A DNA stretch of 64,000 nucleotides from Cyclobacteriaceae bacterium (GCA_028285445.1 JANQPQ010000009.1:1-64000), one strand, 5' to 3'. Counted from the stretch's first letter, positions 17,146 to 26,898 are shown. Numbers and translations: made by a program. Notes: generated by a model not told the origin, from the letters alone.

Positions 17146-18175
17146 TTTACTGTTAAAAGCGTTAAGAGGGGAACAAGTGCCAAGACCCCCCGTGTGGATG
17201 ATGCGGCAGGCAGGTAGATACTTGCCAGACTTCATGCGTCTGAGGGAAAAGCACTCCTTCTTCGAAAGGGTACAAACCCCGGAACTTGCCACTGAAATTA
17301 CCGTAATGCCCGTGGATCAAGTTGGAGTTGATGCCGCCATTATCTTCTCTGACATTCTGGTTGTGCCTCAGGTTATGGGCTTTAATGTGGAAATGCAGGA
17401 AGGGAAAGGACCCGTTATCACCAATAACATTAGGAATCCACAAGACACCCTCCACTTCCTTAACACTGATGTCGCCTCCGATCTTTCATACGTTTACGAG
17501 GCCCTTAGACTAACTAAGGGTCATCTCAACAATCGAGTCCCCTTGATTGGTTTTGCTGGAGCTCCTTGGACAATTTTATGTTATGTAGTTGAAGGACAGG
17601 GGTCTAAGACTTTCTCCAACGCAAAAGCCTTCTGTTTCCAACATCCTGAAAAGGCCCACCAGTTACTTTCAGCAATTACAGAAGTAACTATTGAATACCT
17701 AAGCAATCAGATCAACGCTGGTGCAGACGTAATTCAGTTATTCGACTCATGGGGCGGTTTATTATCGCCAGTAGATTACCAGCAATTTTCGTTTCCCTAT
17801 TTGCAAAGAATATTGTCAGCTTTGAAAGACAGAACGCAGCTCATAGTCTTCCCTAAAGGTTGTTGGCATAATCTCGGACAGTGGGCTGAAATTGGAGCTT
17901 CCGGACTTGGTGTTGATTGGTCCATGGCCCCGTCTTGGGCTAGAGAGCAAGCCGGAAACCAGATTACAATACAAGGAAACTTTGATCCATCGCGGCTTTT
18001 TTCACCAATTGAGGAAATTAGAAAAGCAACTTGGGATATGATTGATGCTTTCGGAACACGACGGTATGTGGCGAATCTCGGACATGGCATCTTACCAAAC
18101 GTACCAGTAGAAAATGCGAAAGCCTTTGTTGACGCTGTTAAAGAATATGAGCAAACTAGTATCGCAGAAAGCTAA
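17135..18175 (+). CDS. hemE: Uroporphyrinogen decarboxylase
   Basis: The 346-residue TIM-barrel enzyme removes four carboxyl groups from uroporphyrinogen III to give coproporphyrinogen III without any cofactor. The N-terminal signature [20 protein letters not shown] with its substrate-binding Arg residues is intact, as are the [14 protein letters not shown] strand with the catalytic Asp and the late [14 protein letters not shown] loop. It sits between hemD and hemF, and its last 29 bases overlap the hemF start. Confidence 0.97.
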   Translation: MKNDLLLKALRGEQVPRPPVWMMRQAGRYLPDFMRLREKHSFFERVQTPELATEITVMPVDQVGVDAAIIFSDILVVPQVMGFNVEMQEGKGPVITNNIRNPQDTLHFLNTDVASDLSYVYEALRLTKGHLNNRVPLIGFAGAPWTILCYVVEGQGSKTFSNAKAFCFQHPEKAHQLLSAITEVTIEYLSNQINAGADVIQLFDSWGGLLSPVDYQQFSFPYLQRILSALKDRTQLIVFPKGCWHNLGQWAEIGASGLGVDWSMAPSWAREQAGNQITIQGNFDPSRLFSPIEEIRKATWDMIDAFGTRRYVANLGHGILPNVPVENAKAFVDAVKEYEQTSIAES

Positions 18176-19064
18176 TTTCCTCTCCTACATAGAGGGTTTA
18201 CAAAACCAAATATGCAATGCTCTTGAAGGGGTTGACGGCAAAGCCAGATTTATTGAAGACAAGTGGAAAAGATCGGAAGGTGGCGGCGGAACTACCAGGG
18301 TTATCTCAAATGGTAGTGTAATTGAGAAAGGGGGAGTTAATATCTCTGCGGTGTGTGGCAAATTGCCGGAGATTCTAAAGTCCAACTTGGGAATTGATCA
18401 TGGCGATTTCTTTGCATGTGGGCTTTCCCTGGTACTTCATCCACTAAGCCCAATGGCTCCCACGGTCCATGCCAATTATCGGTATTTCGAGTTGTACGAA
18501 AAAGACAATCTTGCGGATTTATGGTTCGGAGGCGGTGCGGACCTCACGCCCTACTATTTGTGGGAAGAAGATGCTGTTCATTTTCATAATACGATGAAAA
18601 AAGCCTGCGAACAGGCTGACACTAGTTATTATCGCCAGTTTAAGCAGCAATGCGATGAATACTTCTTCAATAAACATCGAAATGAAGCCAGAGGGATTGG
18701 TGGGATTTTCTTTGACTATTTGAGGCCTACCGAACAGAAAGACGAATCTCATTGGTATGATTTTGTAACCTCCGCTGGAAATCACTTCCTTCCCGCCTAC
18801 TTACCAATTCTCGAGAAACGCACCCATGAACCTTATGATGATGAGCACCGCTATTGGCAGGAAATAAGGCGGGGTAGGTATGTGGAGTTCAACCTGATCC
18901 ACGACAGAGGTACATTATTCGGCCTAAAAACTAACGGACGCATTGAATCAATTCTCATGAGTTTACCACCGAGAGTACGATGGGATTATGACTATCAACC
19001 TAAAGATGGAAGTAGGGAAAAACAACTTTTGGAGGGTTTAGAACCTAGAGATTGGGTTAATTAA
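18147..19064 (+). CDS. hemF: Oxygen-dependent coproporphyrinogen III oxidase
   Basis: HemF converts coproporphyrinogen III to protoporphyrinogen IX using O2. Motifs: [56 protein letters not shown] and [14 protein letters not shown], all highly conserved in the family. The chosen ATG at 18147 ([10 protein letters not shown]) gives 305 residues, the normal size; an upstream ATG at 18114 would place 11 further residues inside hemE. The choice of the aerobic enzyme, with no hemN in the cluster, suggests an aerobic lifestyle. Downstream, hemB follows after 11 bases. Confidence 0.97.
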   Translation: MSKLVSQKANFLSYIEGLQNQICNALEGVDGKARFIEDKWKRSEGGGGTTRVISNGSVIEKGGVNISAVCGKLPEILKSNLGIDHGDFFACGLSLVLHPLSPMAPTVHANYRYFELYEKDNLADLWFGGGADLTPYYLWEEDAVHFHNTMKKACEQADTSYYRQFKQQCDEYFFNKHRNEARGIGGIFFDYLRPTEQKDESHWYDFVTSAGNHFLPAYLPILEKRTHEPYDDEHRYWQEIRRGRYVEFNLIHDRGTLFGLKTNGRIESILMSLPPRVRWDYDYQPKDGSREKQLLEGLEPRDWVN

Positions 19065-19075
19065 ATAAAGTTGAA

Positions 19076-20056
19076 ATGAAGCATCCATATAGCAGACCAC
19101 GTCGCCTTAGAAGTTCAGAAGCAATCAGGCAGATGGTTTCTGAAACCCAATTGACAGTAAAAGATCTTATCGTACCTCTTTTCGTAAGTGACAATCCCGA
19201 TGGTAGAGAGGAGATTCCATCAATGCCGGGATACTACCGCATCGGTCTCAATAGGTTACAGGCTGAAATAGATGAAATTACCGCGCTCAATTTGCCCAGT
19301 GTTTTAATTTTTGTCAAAGTACCAGACAACCTTAAGGACAATGAGGGAAAAGAAGCTCTCAACGCGGAAGGACTTATGCAACAAACCGTAAGATCCATAA
19401 AGTCATGGGCTCCAGAGTTGATTGTAATGACGGATGTCGCCCTGGACCCCTACTCTACTTTTGGCCATGATGGAATCGTTGAAGACGAAAAGATTCTCAA
19501 TGATAGCACAGTAGAATTACTTTCCCTGATGGCAGTATCCCATGCTGAAGCCGGAGCTGATTTTGTAGCACCCTCTGACATGATGGACGGCAGAATACTC
19601 GGCATACGCCAGTCTTTAAACAACGCCGGGTTTGCCGACACAGGAATTATGTCTTATGCTGCCAAGTATGCCTCTGGTTTCTATGGCCCTTTTCGCGACG
19701 CACTTGATTCGGCGCCGGGGTTTGGCGATAAGAAAACCTACCAGATGGATCCCGCCAATAGTAAAGAGGCTATCAAAGAAGCAAGACTAGATCAAGATGA
19801 AGGGGCTGATATCCTCATGGTAAAACCTGCCCTTCCCTATCTTGATGTTATTGGTAAGGTAAAGGCTAACTCTCTATTGCCGGTCGCCGCTTACCAGGTT
19901 TCAGGAGAATACGCCATGATAAAAGCAGCTTCAGAAAAGAACTGGCTTGACCATGATGCTGTGATGATGGAGACCTTGCTGGCTATCAAAAGGGCTGGCG
20001 CCGATGTCATCGCCACTTACTTTGCAAAGGAGGCAGCCAAATTATTGAATAGGTAG
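19076..20056 (+). CDS. hemB: Delta-aminolevulinate dehydratase (porphobilinogen synthase)
   Basis: This 326-residue TIM barrel joins two 5-aminolevulinates into porphobilinogen. The two Schiff-base lysines are K197 (KYASGFYGPFRDA) and K250 (VKPALPYLD). The metal site reads DVALDPYSTFGHDG (residues 120-133), lacking the three Cys of zinc enzymes; this is the pattern of the magnesium-type, zinc-independent class. It is the seventh step-related gene of the operon although it acts second, and is followed two bases later by hemL. Confidence 0.97.
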   Translation: MKHPYSRPRRLRSSEAIRQMVSETQLTVKDLIVPLFVSDNPDGREEIPSMPGYYRIGLNRLQAEIDEITALNLPSVLIFVKVPDNLKDNEGKEALNAEGLMQQTVRSIKSWAPELIVMTDVALDPYSTFGHDGIVEDEKILNDSTVELLSLMAVSHAEAGADFVAPSDMMDGRILGIRQSLNNAGFADTGIMSYAAKYASGFYGPFRDALDSAPGFGDKKTYQMDPANSKEAIKEARLDQDEGADILMVKPALPYLDVIGKVKANSLLPVAAYQVSGEYAMIKAASEKNWLDHDAVMMETLLAIKRAGADVIATYFAKEAAKLLNR

Positions 20057-20058
20057 AT

Positions 20059-21351
20059 ATGAATATAGAAACTAGCCAAAAACTCTTTAACCGGGCCAAG
20101 GAGGTTATGCCAGGTGGTGTCAATTCTCCAGTAAGATCTTTTAATGGCGTTGGAGGATCCCCAATATTTTTCAGAGAAGCAAAGGGGTCAATTCTCACTG
20201 ACGTTGACGGGAACCAATACCTGGACTTTGTTGGCTCCTGGGGACCAATGATATTAGGCCATGCTAATGAGCAAGTGATTGAAGACACGAAACGGACCCT
20301 GGCAAAATCATCGTCCTTTGGGGCGCCAACCCTACTGGAAATTGAGCTGGCTGAATTGATTGTAGAAATAGCGCCCAATGTTGAAAAGGTAAGAATGGTA
20401 AACTCTGGCACCGAAGCCTGCATGAGTGCTATTAGGCTGGCCCGTGGTTACACAGGAAAAAGTAAGGTGATCAAATTCGATGGATGTTATCATGGCCACG
20501 CTGATTCTTTCCTGATTCAGGCTGGTAGTGGAGCGGCAACCCTCGGATTACCAAACAGTCCAGGGGTCACTTCAGGTACCGCTCAAGACACCCTGTCGGC
20601 TACATTCAATGATCTACATTCTGTGGAAAGCCTAATTGCTCAAAACCCGAATGACATTGCCGCTATTATTGTTGAACCTGTTGCAGGCAATATGGGGTGT
20701 GTTCCACCCATCGCAGGCTTCCTTGAAGGACTCCGTGCACTTTGCAATAAAAACAACATCATTCTGATTTTTGATGAGGTAATGACTGGCTTCCGGCTCT
20801 CACTGGGTGGTGCTCAAGAGCTGCTTTCCGTCGATGCCGACTTGGTAACTTATGGGAAAATTATTGGAGGTGGCATGCCCGTTGGCGCCTATGGTGGCCG
20901 TCGAGAGATTATGAACATGGTGGCCCCCAGTGGCCCCGTCTATCAAGCCGGTACACTTTCAGGAAATCCCGTAGCAATGGCAGCGGGCCTCAGTACCATA
21001 TCTATCTTAAGGAATAACCCGGATATCTATACTAGGCTAAACAGAACCAATACGTACCTTCTAGAGCAATTGAAGGAAGTTTTTAAGGAACATAACTTTG
21101 ATACGGTTGTTAATCAACTAGGCTCCATGATAAGCCTTCATTTTACAGGTATCAACATTCAAAACTTTGACAATGCCAAAAATGCCAATATCGATCTCTA
21201 CCGAAACTTCTTCCATGGAATGCTAAACAGAGGAATTTATTTGCCCCCTTCAGCTTTTGAAAGCTGGTTTTTGTCAACCACAATTAGTGATCAATTAGTT
21301 GACCAAACAGTTGCGGCAGCCCGCGAGGTGGCAAAACAATTAAGCGAATGA
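20059..21351 (+). CDS. hemL: Glutamate-1-semialdehyde 2,1-aminomutase
   Basis: HemL moves the amino group of glutamate-1-semialdehyde to make 5-aminolevulinate. The PLP lysine is K267 in TYGKIIGGGMPVGAYGG; NSGTEACMSAIRLARG, CYHGHADSFLIQAGSG and FDEVMTGFRLSLGGAQE are the fold-type I aminotransferase landmarks and the family gating loop. The N-terminal PGGVNSPVRSFNGVGG is diagnostic of the aminomutase rather than other class III aminotransferases. With hemA it makes the pathway's precursor by the C5 route. It overlaps hemH by four bases (ATGA). Confidence 0.97.
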   Translation: MNIETSQKLFNRAKEVMPGGVNSPVRSFNGVGGSPIFFREAKGSILTDVDGNQYLDFVGSWGPMILGHANEQVIEDTKRTLAKSSSFGAPTLLEIELAELIVEIAPNVEKVRMVNSGTEACMSAIRLARGYTGKSKVIKFDGCYHGHADSFLIQAGSGAATLGLPNSPGVTSGTAQDTLSATFNDLHSVESLIAQNPNDIAAIIVEPVAGNMGCVPPIAGFLEGLRALCNKNNIILIFDEVMTGFRLSLGGAQELLSVDADLVTYGKIIGGGMPVGAYGGRREIMNMVAPSGPVYQAGTLSGNPVAMAAGLSTISILRNNPDIYTRLNRTNTYLLEQLKEVFKEHNFDTVVNQLGSMISLHFTGINIQNFDNAKNANIDLYRNFFHGMLNRGIYLPPSAFESWFLSTTISDQLVDQTVAAAREVAKQLSE

Positions 21352-22394
21352 GCGATTTAAACAAAGCAGTGTTACTTGTAAACCTGGGGTCGCCCGATTC
21401 TTGCGAGGTTGATGACGTTAGGCGCTACCTGGATGAATTTCTTATGGATGGTCGTGTTATTGATGTACCCCGGTGGCTTCGTCACATTATTGTAAGGTGG
21501 TTTATTCTCCCAAAGCGGCCAGCCGACTCGGCGGAAGCTTACAAGGCCATATGGACAGACGAAGGCTCACCACTAATTACCATAAGCAGGAAAGTACAAA
21601 CACTGTTGCAACAAAATGTGGATATTCCGGTTGAGTTGGGCATGCGCTATGGCAATCCCTCTATTGAATCCTCCCTTACCCGCCTCATGGCGAAGAACCC
21701 TGGGCTTGAAGAAGTTCTACTTATCCCCCTCTACCCCCATTACGCAATGTCATCCTATGAAAGTGTCGTAGTGAAAACCGAAGAAGTAATTCAGCAACAT
21801 TTTCCGCAACTAAAGCTGCACATTTTCCCTGCTTTTTTTGACAAAGACGAATATAATAATGCTTTGGCAGCTAGTATGGGCTCTTACCTGAAGGAGGAGT
21901 TTGATTACGTCCTTTTTAGTTATCACGGCCTCCCGGAGAGGCATATTAAGAAAACTGATCTTACCAAAGCCCATTGCTACAAAGTGGATGACTGTTGCCA
22001 CGTAGATTCTCCAGCCCACCAGTTCTGCTACAGACACCAGGTGATACGAACCACCGAGATTATGTCAGAGAAATTAAAGCTCTCAAAGGATCGGCATAGC
22101 TTCTCATTTCAATCCAGATTGGGAAGGGATAAATGGATGGAGCCCTATACTGAACCTGCAATTGAGAAGCTTGCCCACGCTGGTGTAAAGAAACTGGCGG
22201 TAGTATGTCCGGCGTTTGTATCAGACTGCCTTGAAACACTAGAAGAGATTGGGATGCGTGCCAGGGAGTTATTTATTGAAGCAGGCGGGGAAGAATTAAC
22301 CCTAATTCCTTGCATGAATGAATCACCGGAATGGATAGAAGCTCTGAAGACTTGGGTTGAGAATCACAGTTGGCAAAAGGAAACTGCCAAGTAA
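21348..22394 (+). CDS. hemH: Ferrochelatase
   Basis: Ferrochelatase inserts Fe2+ into protoporphyrin IX, the last step of heme synthesis. Evidence: VNLGSPDS at the N-terminus, the catalytic His in FSYHGLPERH, and SFQSRLGRDKWMEPYTE. The segment following the catalytic His, CYKVDDCCHVDSP through FCYRHQ, contains four cysteines (HCYK, DDCC, FCYR), and CPAFVSDCLETLEEIG adds more; some bacterial ferrochelatases hold a [2Fe-2S] cluster through Cys of this kind, but cluster binding here is inference. It is the last gene of the operon and ends a single base from the convergent response regulator. Confidence 0.96.
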   Translation: MSDLNKAVLLVNLGSPDSCEVDDVRRYLDEFLMDGRVIDVPRWLRHIIVRWFILPKRPADSAEAYKAIWTDEGSPLITISRKVQTLLQQNVDIPVELGMRYGNPSIESSLTRLMAKNPGLEEVLLIPLYPHYAMSSYESVVVKTEEVIQQHFPQLKLHIFPAFFDKDEYNNALAASMGSYLKEEFDYVLFSYHGLPERHIKKTDLTKAHCYKVDDCCHVDSPAHQFCYRHQVIRTTEIMSEKLKLSKDRHSFSFQSRLGRDKWMEPYTEPAIEKLAHAGVKKLAVVCPAFVSDCLETLEEIGMRARELFIEAGGEELTLIPCMNESPEWIEALKTWVENHSWQKETAK

Positions 22395-22395
22395 A

Positions 22396-23061
22396 TTAGT
22401 CATCTCCCTGCGGGGTGTCGACTATGCCTGAGTTAATAGCATATAGGATCAACTCAGAAGCAGAATTAATACCTAGCTTCTTCATTACATTTTTTCTGTG
22501 CGTATATATCGTATGGTGACTAAGATGAAGGTTGTCAGCGATATACTTGGTGCTCTTTCCTTCTGCGATCAATTTAACAATCTCTACCTCCCGTGCCGTT
22601 AAGGCTGTCGGTTTACAGTCCACCTCCTGGCCCAGATGCTTTTCAAGAATAATATCAAGAACCTTATTACAGTAGAACCTCTGGCCTTTGGCTGTGGCAA
22701 ATATGGCATTCAGTATTTCTTCGCGATCACATTGCTTCGTGAGATAGCTATTTACTCCAAGCTCAAGCGACCGATTAATATTTTCTTTGCTCTCATCAGC
22801 CGAGATAACCAGCACATGTGTATTCGATGAAATTGCCTTTATCCTGGCGATGTCATCTAGCTCAAATGCTTCTTCACTGTTGTAGTCAAGCATTACTACA
22901 TCTGGCGCCAACTCCTTTACATCTCTCTGTAGCTCATCAGAGCCTGAAGACTCCCCAACCACCTCCAATGCGTCATCTCTTGAAACAATATGCCTTAAGC
23001 CCATGCGAACTAAGTACTGGGCATCAGCTAAAAGTATCTTGATTGGTTTAACCTCTTTCAA
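22396..23061 (-). CDS. NarL/LuxR-family response regulator
   Basis: This 221-residue protein has a CheY-like receiver (residues 7-125) with the phospho-acceptor D59 in DVVMLDYN, a conserved Ser in VISAD and the Lys of YLTKQ. The C-terminus is a LuxR helix-turn-helix: LTAREVEIVKLIAEGKSTKY, then IADNLHLSHHTIYTHRKNVM. No histidine kinase is nearby. It begins 38 bases downstream of the iron ABC transporter ATPase on the same strand, so it is likely part of that transcript; a role in iron or heme control is inference from position. Confidence 0.9.
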   Translation of the reverse strand: MKEVKPIKILLADAQYLVRMGLRHIVSRDDALEVVGESSGSDELQRDVKELAPDVVMLDYNSEEAFELDDIARIKAISSNTHVLVISADESKENINRSLELGVNSYLTKQCDREEILNAIFATAKGQRFYCNKVLDIILEKHLGQEVDCKPTALTAREVEIVKLIAEGKSTKYIADNLHLSHHTIYTHRKNVMKKLGINSASELILYAINSGIVDTPQGDD

Positions 23062-23099
23062 AACTTATGCTCTTTATAATACCAGTAGACAAACGTAAA

Positions 23100-24152
23100 C
23101 TACGGTTCATCGCTATCAACAATACTAAGTTTATTGGTAACAATTCTCCACCCATATTTCTTTCCTACCTGCCAGTCATTACTGGTAGACCGGATGGTCA
23201 GCTCATTGCGTGCTGTTGATCCCTCCCATTTTAAAGTCAGCCTATAATTTCCTTCCACAAATTGCGATTGCTCCAAAACCCCATCCGCCAGTCCTTGTCC
23301 GGGTGGGCACAACTCCAGACATTCTGGTCGTAGGCATAACGTGTTGCCAGAATTATCACCAGACAAGCTGACACTAATTTTCTCATCATTGCTTACAAAC
23401 TGACCGTTACTTACCGATCCATGAATGAGGTTCACAGCTCCGAAAAGCTCAGCAACATAGCTGCTGACCGGGGAAAAATAAACATCTTCAGGGTTTCCTA
23501 CCTGAAGGATAGCGCCGTTTGACATCACTGCGACGCGATCGCCAAGTATCATTGCATCTTCAATGTCATGTGTTACCAGAATAACCGCTTTGTTTTCGTC
23601 TTTGAGCAATGATCTGACATCATCTCGCAATCGGACTTTATTGGTAGTATCCAGATTACTAAAGGGCTCATCCATCAGAATCAGATCGGGGTTAGATGCC
23701 AACGCTCTAGCCAAAGCAACTCGCTGCTTTTCTCCACCAGAAAGTTCATGCGGATATTTCTCAGTGCTGCTCCCTAAGCCCACCATTTCCAGATATTGCT
23801 TAGCCCGACTGGTTCGCTCCTTCCCCTTTGGTTTAATTCCAAATGCTACATTCTGCATCAAGTCAAAATGGGGGAAAAGTGCGTAATCCTGAAAGACAAG
23901 ACCCACATTCCTTTGTTCAGTTGGCATAAATACCATATTTGAAGAGAACACTTTCTCACCAAAATGTATCTCCCCGGCATCCGGATATTCCAGCCCTGCA
24001 ATTAATCTAAGCAAAGTAGTTTTGCCCGAACCACTCTCCCCCACTACCACCAGTACTTCACCCGCCGATACCGACAAGGAAACGTTTTGAACTGCTTCAT
24101 TGTTTGAAGCCTTATATTTTTTCGATATCGCCTTAACTTCTAGCGATTTCAT
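23100..24152 (-). CDS. Iron(III)-type ABC transporter, ATPase
   Basis: The 350-residue protein is the ATP-hydrolysing subunit of an Fe3+-type (FbpC/FutC-like) importer. Seen: Walker A GESGSGKTTLLRLIAG, Q-loop VFQDYALFPHF, signature LSGGEKQRVALARALA, Walker B LILMDEPFSNLD, and the switch His in VILVTHD. After residue 235 comes a TOBE-like OB-fold (LCLRPECLEL ... EGNYRLTLKWEG) as in the CUT1/FbpC/PotA class. It overlaps the permease gene by four bases. The identity of the substrate rests on the binding protein. Confidence 0.93.
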   Translation of the reverse strand: MKSLEVKAISKKYKASNNEAVQNVSLSVSAGEVLVVVGESGSGKTTLLRLIAGLEYPDAGEIHFGEKVFSSNMVFMPTEQRNVGLVFQDYALFPHFDLMQNVAFGIKPKGKERTSRAKQYLEMVGLGSSTEKYPHELSGGEKQRVALARALASNPDLILMDEPFSNLDTTNKVRLRDDVRSLLKDENKAVILVTHDIEDAMILGDRVAVMSNGAILQVGNPEDVYFSPVSSYVAELFGAVNLIHGSVSNGQFVSNDEKISVSLSGDNSGNTLCLRPECLELCPPGQGLADGVLEQSQFVEGNYRLTLKWEGSTARNELTIRSTSNDWQVGKKYGWRIVTNKLSIVDSDEP

Positions 24153-25834
24153 GTTGCCCTTAGCCTCCTATTATCCATCAATCTATCTAACATCAAAACA
24201 GGCAATATGCCAATGGCGATAATAATAAATGACGAATTAGCAGAGTGTGCCACTAATTCATCAGAGGCATATTCGAAAGTTTTTGTAGCCAATGTGTGAA
24301 AATTGAACGGCCTCAGAATCAACGTCAAAGGCAATTCTTTCATCACATCAACAAACACCAGAAGAATTGCTGCCAGTAACGGTCCTCTGAGCAGCGGCAG
24401 GCTAATTTTCATCAACAGCCTGGAGGGTTTTGCTCCAAGCGAAGAGGCTGCATCATCGTGTGATTCCGGGATTCTGGCAAAGCCAGCATCTATAGGGTTG
24501 AAAGCAACAGCCAGGAACCTGACTGTATAAGCAAAGACCAGGGCAACTAAAGTTCCCGTAAGTAACAACCCAATATCAGACTCGGTAGTTGTTCTTACCA
24601 GATCTCTTATCGATCTATCCCAACTTAGCATTGGCACGAATACCCCAATGGCTATAATAGCACCGGGAATTGCATAGCCAATCGACGCTAGCTGGCTGAC
24701 AACGGCCATCGTTTTGTTCCGTTGTCTTCTATAGGCAAACAAAATAACGACTCCAATCAGGCAGCATGTTAAGGATGCCCCGAACGCCAACAATACCGAG
24801 TTGAAGGCCAGCAGGTAAAATTGGACATCAAGAACTTTGAAGTAGGTTTGAGATACCCAAATGGCAATCTGGAATGTTGGAAGGGCTAGCGCAAGCCCCA
24901 CGACCAGGCCCACAAGCAATGTCACTATATTTTTGGAAGCACCACTTAGTTTTACCCTGGCAACTGGTTTGCCTTCTGTGCTAAATCGACGTTGACCTCG
25001 CGAAGCCTTCTCAAAGATAAGTACCACAGCCACCAGCAACAGCAAAAGGGCAGCCAGGTAAATTGCAGTATTAACCTCACCAAGTGAAAACCACGCCCTA
25101 AAAATACCGGTGGTCAGTGTTGGCACCCCGAAATAATAGACAGCACCATAATCATTTAAAACTTCCAGGACCACTAACGTCACTCCAGCAATTGCAGCGG
25201 GTCTGGAGGCTGGCAGTGCTATTTTCCAGAAAGTTGCGAATTGGCCCTTTCCCAAAATTCTGGATGCTTCAATGAGGCTAGCTGACTGATTACTAAAAGA
25301 TGCTTTCGCCAGGAGGTATACATAAGGGTATAACACAAGCGACATTACGAAAATGGCGCCGGGCAAATTCATGATATCTATTTGAAAGAAATTGCCCGCC
25401 CCAAATGCACTTCTTCCAAAACTTTGTAGTGGACCAGCATAATCTACGAGGCCTGCATAGGCGTAAGCCATAATATAGGTAGGTATGGCCAATGGAAGGA
25501 TTAGCAACCAAGAGAACATGCGTCTTCCCGGGAAATCGTAACTACTTACGAACCATGCCAGGGTTGTTCCAATGCAAAATGTAAGCCCTCCCGTGCCTAA
25601 CACCAAGAGGGTGCTATTCAGGATGTATCCTGGAATGACGGTACTTAACAAGTGAGGCCACGAATTGCCAGGACCCTTAAAAAGACCAACGACTATAGTA
25701 ATTATGGGGATCAACAGCAACGCACAGACAATGTAGCTAGTTGCTGACCACCCGTTGAAATATCTCCTTAAAAACGGATTGTGTTGGATACGTCGTTTTA
25801 AAGTAAGCCCACTATTTCCAGCTGACTTCATCAA
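24149..25834 (-). CDS. Iron(III)-type ABC transporter, fused permease
   Basis: The 561-residue protein has about twelve transmembrane segments in two MetI-like halves, the single-chain organisation of FbpB/SfuB/FutB. Each half carries an EAA-type coupling loop: EASRILGKGQFATFWKIALP in the first and DDAASSLGAKPSRLLMKISL in the second. It forms the transport path across the inner membrane. It overlaps the binding protein gene by 23 bases and the ATPase by four, showing tight coupling of the transporter genes. Confidence 0.93.
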   Translation of the reverse strand: MMKSAGNSGLTLKRRIQHNPFLRRYFNGWSATSYIVCALLLIPIITIVVGLFKGPGNSWPHLLSTVIPGYILNSTLLVLGTGGLTFCIGTTLAWFVSSYDFPGRRMFSWLLILPLAIPTYIMAYAYAGLVDYAGPLQSFGRSAFGAGNFFQIDIMNLPGAIFVMSLVLYPYVYLLAKASFSNQSASLIEASRILGKGQFATFWKIALPASRPAAIAGVTLVVLEVLNDYGAVYYFGVPTLTTGIFRAWFSLGEVNTAIYLAALLLLLVAVVLIFEKASRGQRRFSTEGKPVARVKLSGASKNIVTLLVGLVVGLALALPTFQIAIWVSQTYFKVLDVQFYLLAFNSVLLAFGASLTCCLIGVVILFAYRRQRNKTMAVVSQLASIGYAIPGAIIAIGVFVPMLSWDRSIRDLVRTTTESDIGLLLTGTLVALVFAYTVRFLAVAFNPIDAGFARIPESHDDAASSLGAKPSRLLMKISLPLLRGPLLAAILLVFVDVMKELPLTLILRPFNFHTLATKTFEYASDELVAHSANSSFIIIAIGILPVLMLDRLMDNRRLRAT

Positions 25835-26867
25835 ATAGCTTTACTGCCGCTTCATTAAGTTCACCTAGCCTGGCGGGATTCAGAGAATCAGCAGTGAAAG
25901 TACCCCAAGACTGGAGGAGTTCGTGAGGTGCGATGCCGGGCTTAATTGGAAACTCGTAGTTAGCATGTGCAAAAACCTTCTGAGCTTCTTCATCAGAAAG
26001 AAATTCTATGAACTTAATTGCATTTTCCTTGTTAGGCGCATGTCTTGCTACGCCAGCCCCACTGATATTGATATGAGCTCCTCTTCCTTCCTGGTTGGGA
26101 TAGAATATTCCGATAGCCTGACCAGCTTTTACTTCTTCTTCATTATCAGAATTCAATAAGCGACCAATGTAGTAGGTGTTAACAACAGCTACATCACCTT
26201 CTCCTGCGGCTATGGCTTTCACCTGATCTCTGTCATTTCCTTTGGGATCCCTGGCCATATTTGCAACCACTCCTTCTGCCCAAGTTTTGGCCTGCTCCTC
26301 CCCGTTGGCCGCAATAATCGATGCCATCAATGATTGATTATAGATATTGCCGGAAGACCTGATCAAGACCTTGCCCAGCCACTTTGAATCTGTTAGATCT
26401 TCGTAAGTACTTAGTTGGGAAGGATCAACTCTGTCCAAGGAGTAAACTATGATCCGCGCTCGGTAAGTGACTGCGAACCAGTTGCCCTCAGGATCTCTAA
26501 GGTTAGCAGGTATGTTTGCCTCCAGTTTATCAGAAGTCACTGGCTGTAGTAGATTCTTAGATTTGGCGCGGTGCAACCGGCCCGCATCAACGGTAATTAG
26601 TACGTCTGCGGGTGAATCCTCTCCTTCCAATTCCATTTTTTGGATTAGTTCATCAGCGCTGGCATTTATCACATTTACTTTAATACCGGTTTGATCTGTA
26701 AATGATTTAAACAGTTGCTGGTCTACCTCGTAATGCCGATGAGTATAAACGTTTACCTCTTGCGTTGCTTCAGTTTCAGCTTGTTGCTGCTGGGTACCTC
26801 CGCAGCCAAAAACCGTGGCCAAAACGAGTACCGGAATAATTTTTTTAATCATAGAAATTGTCTTCAT
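25812..26867 (-). CDS. Iron(III)-type ABC transporter, substrate-binding lipoprotein
   Basis: A 351-residue ferric-ion-binding lipoprotein of the FutA/FbpA type. The lipobox TVFGC places the lipidated Cys at residue 22, so the protein should be tethered to the inner or outer membrane facing the periplasm. NVYTHRHYEVDQQLFKSF and VVNTYYIGRLL are typical: the HY pair and adjacent tyrosines of TYYIGRL are the iron ligands in FutA homologues. An alternative start five codons downstream (MIKKII) is possible. Upstream lie a Fur-like box and a 23-bp palindrome. It heads the operon of permease, ATPase and response regulator. Confidence 0.92.
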   Translation of the reverse strand: MKTISMIKKIIPVLVLATVFGCGGTQQQQAETEATQEVNVYTHRHYEVDQQLFKSFTDQTGIKVNVINASADELIQKMELEGEDSPADVLITVDAGRLHRAKSKNLLQPVTSDKLEANIPANLRDPEGNWFAVTYRARIIVYSLDRVDPSQLSTYEDLTDSKWLGKVLIRSSGNIYNQSLMASIIAANGEEQAKTWAEGVVANMARDPKGNDRDQVKAIAAGEGDVAVVNTYYIGRLLNSDNEEEVKAGQAIGIFYPNQEGRGAHINISGAGVARHAPNKENAIKFIEFLSDEEAQKVFAHANYEFPIKPGIAPHELLQSWGTFTADSLNPARLGELNEAAVKLFDEVSWK

Positions 26868-26883
26868 TGCGCTTGGAGTGCAA

Positions 26884-26898
26884 TAATAATCATTATTT
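26884..26898. promoter_or_regulatory. Fur-like box before the iron transporter
   Basis: TAATAAT-C-ATTATTT is a 7-1-7 dyad with a mismatch in the outermost pair. The 19-base window at 26879-26897 agrees with the classic Fur consensus at 14 positions. It lies 16 bases upstream of the binding-protein start, and overlaps the next palindrome. Confidence 0.5.
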
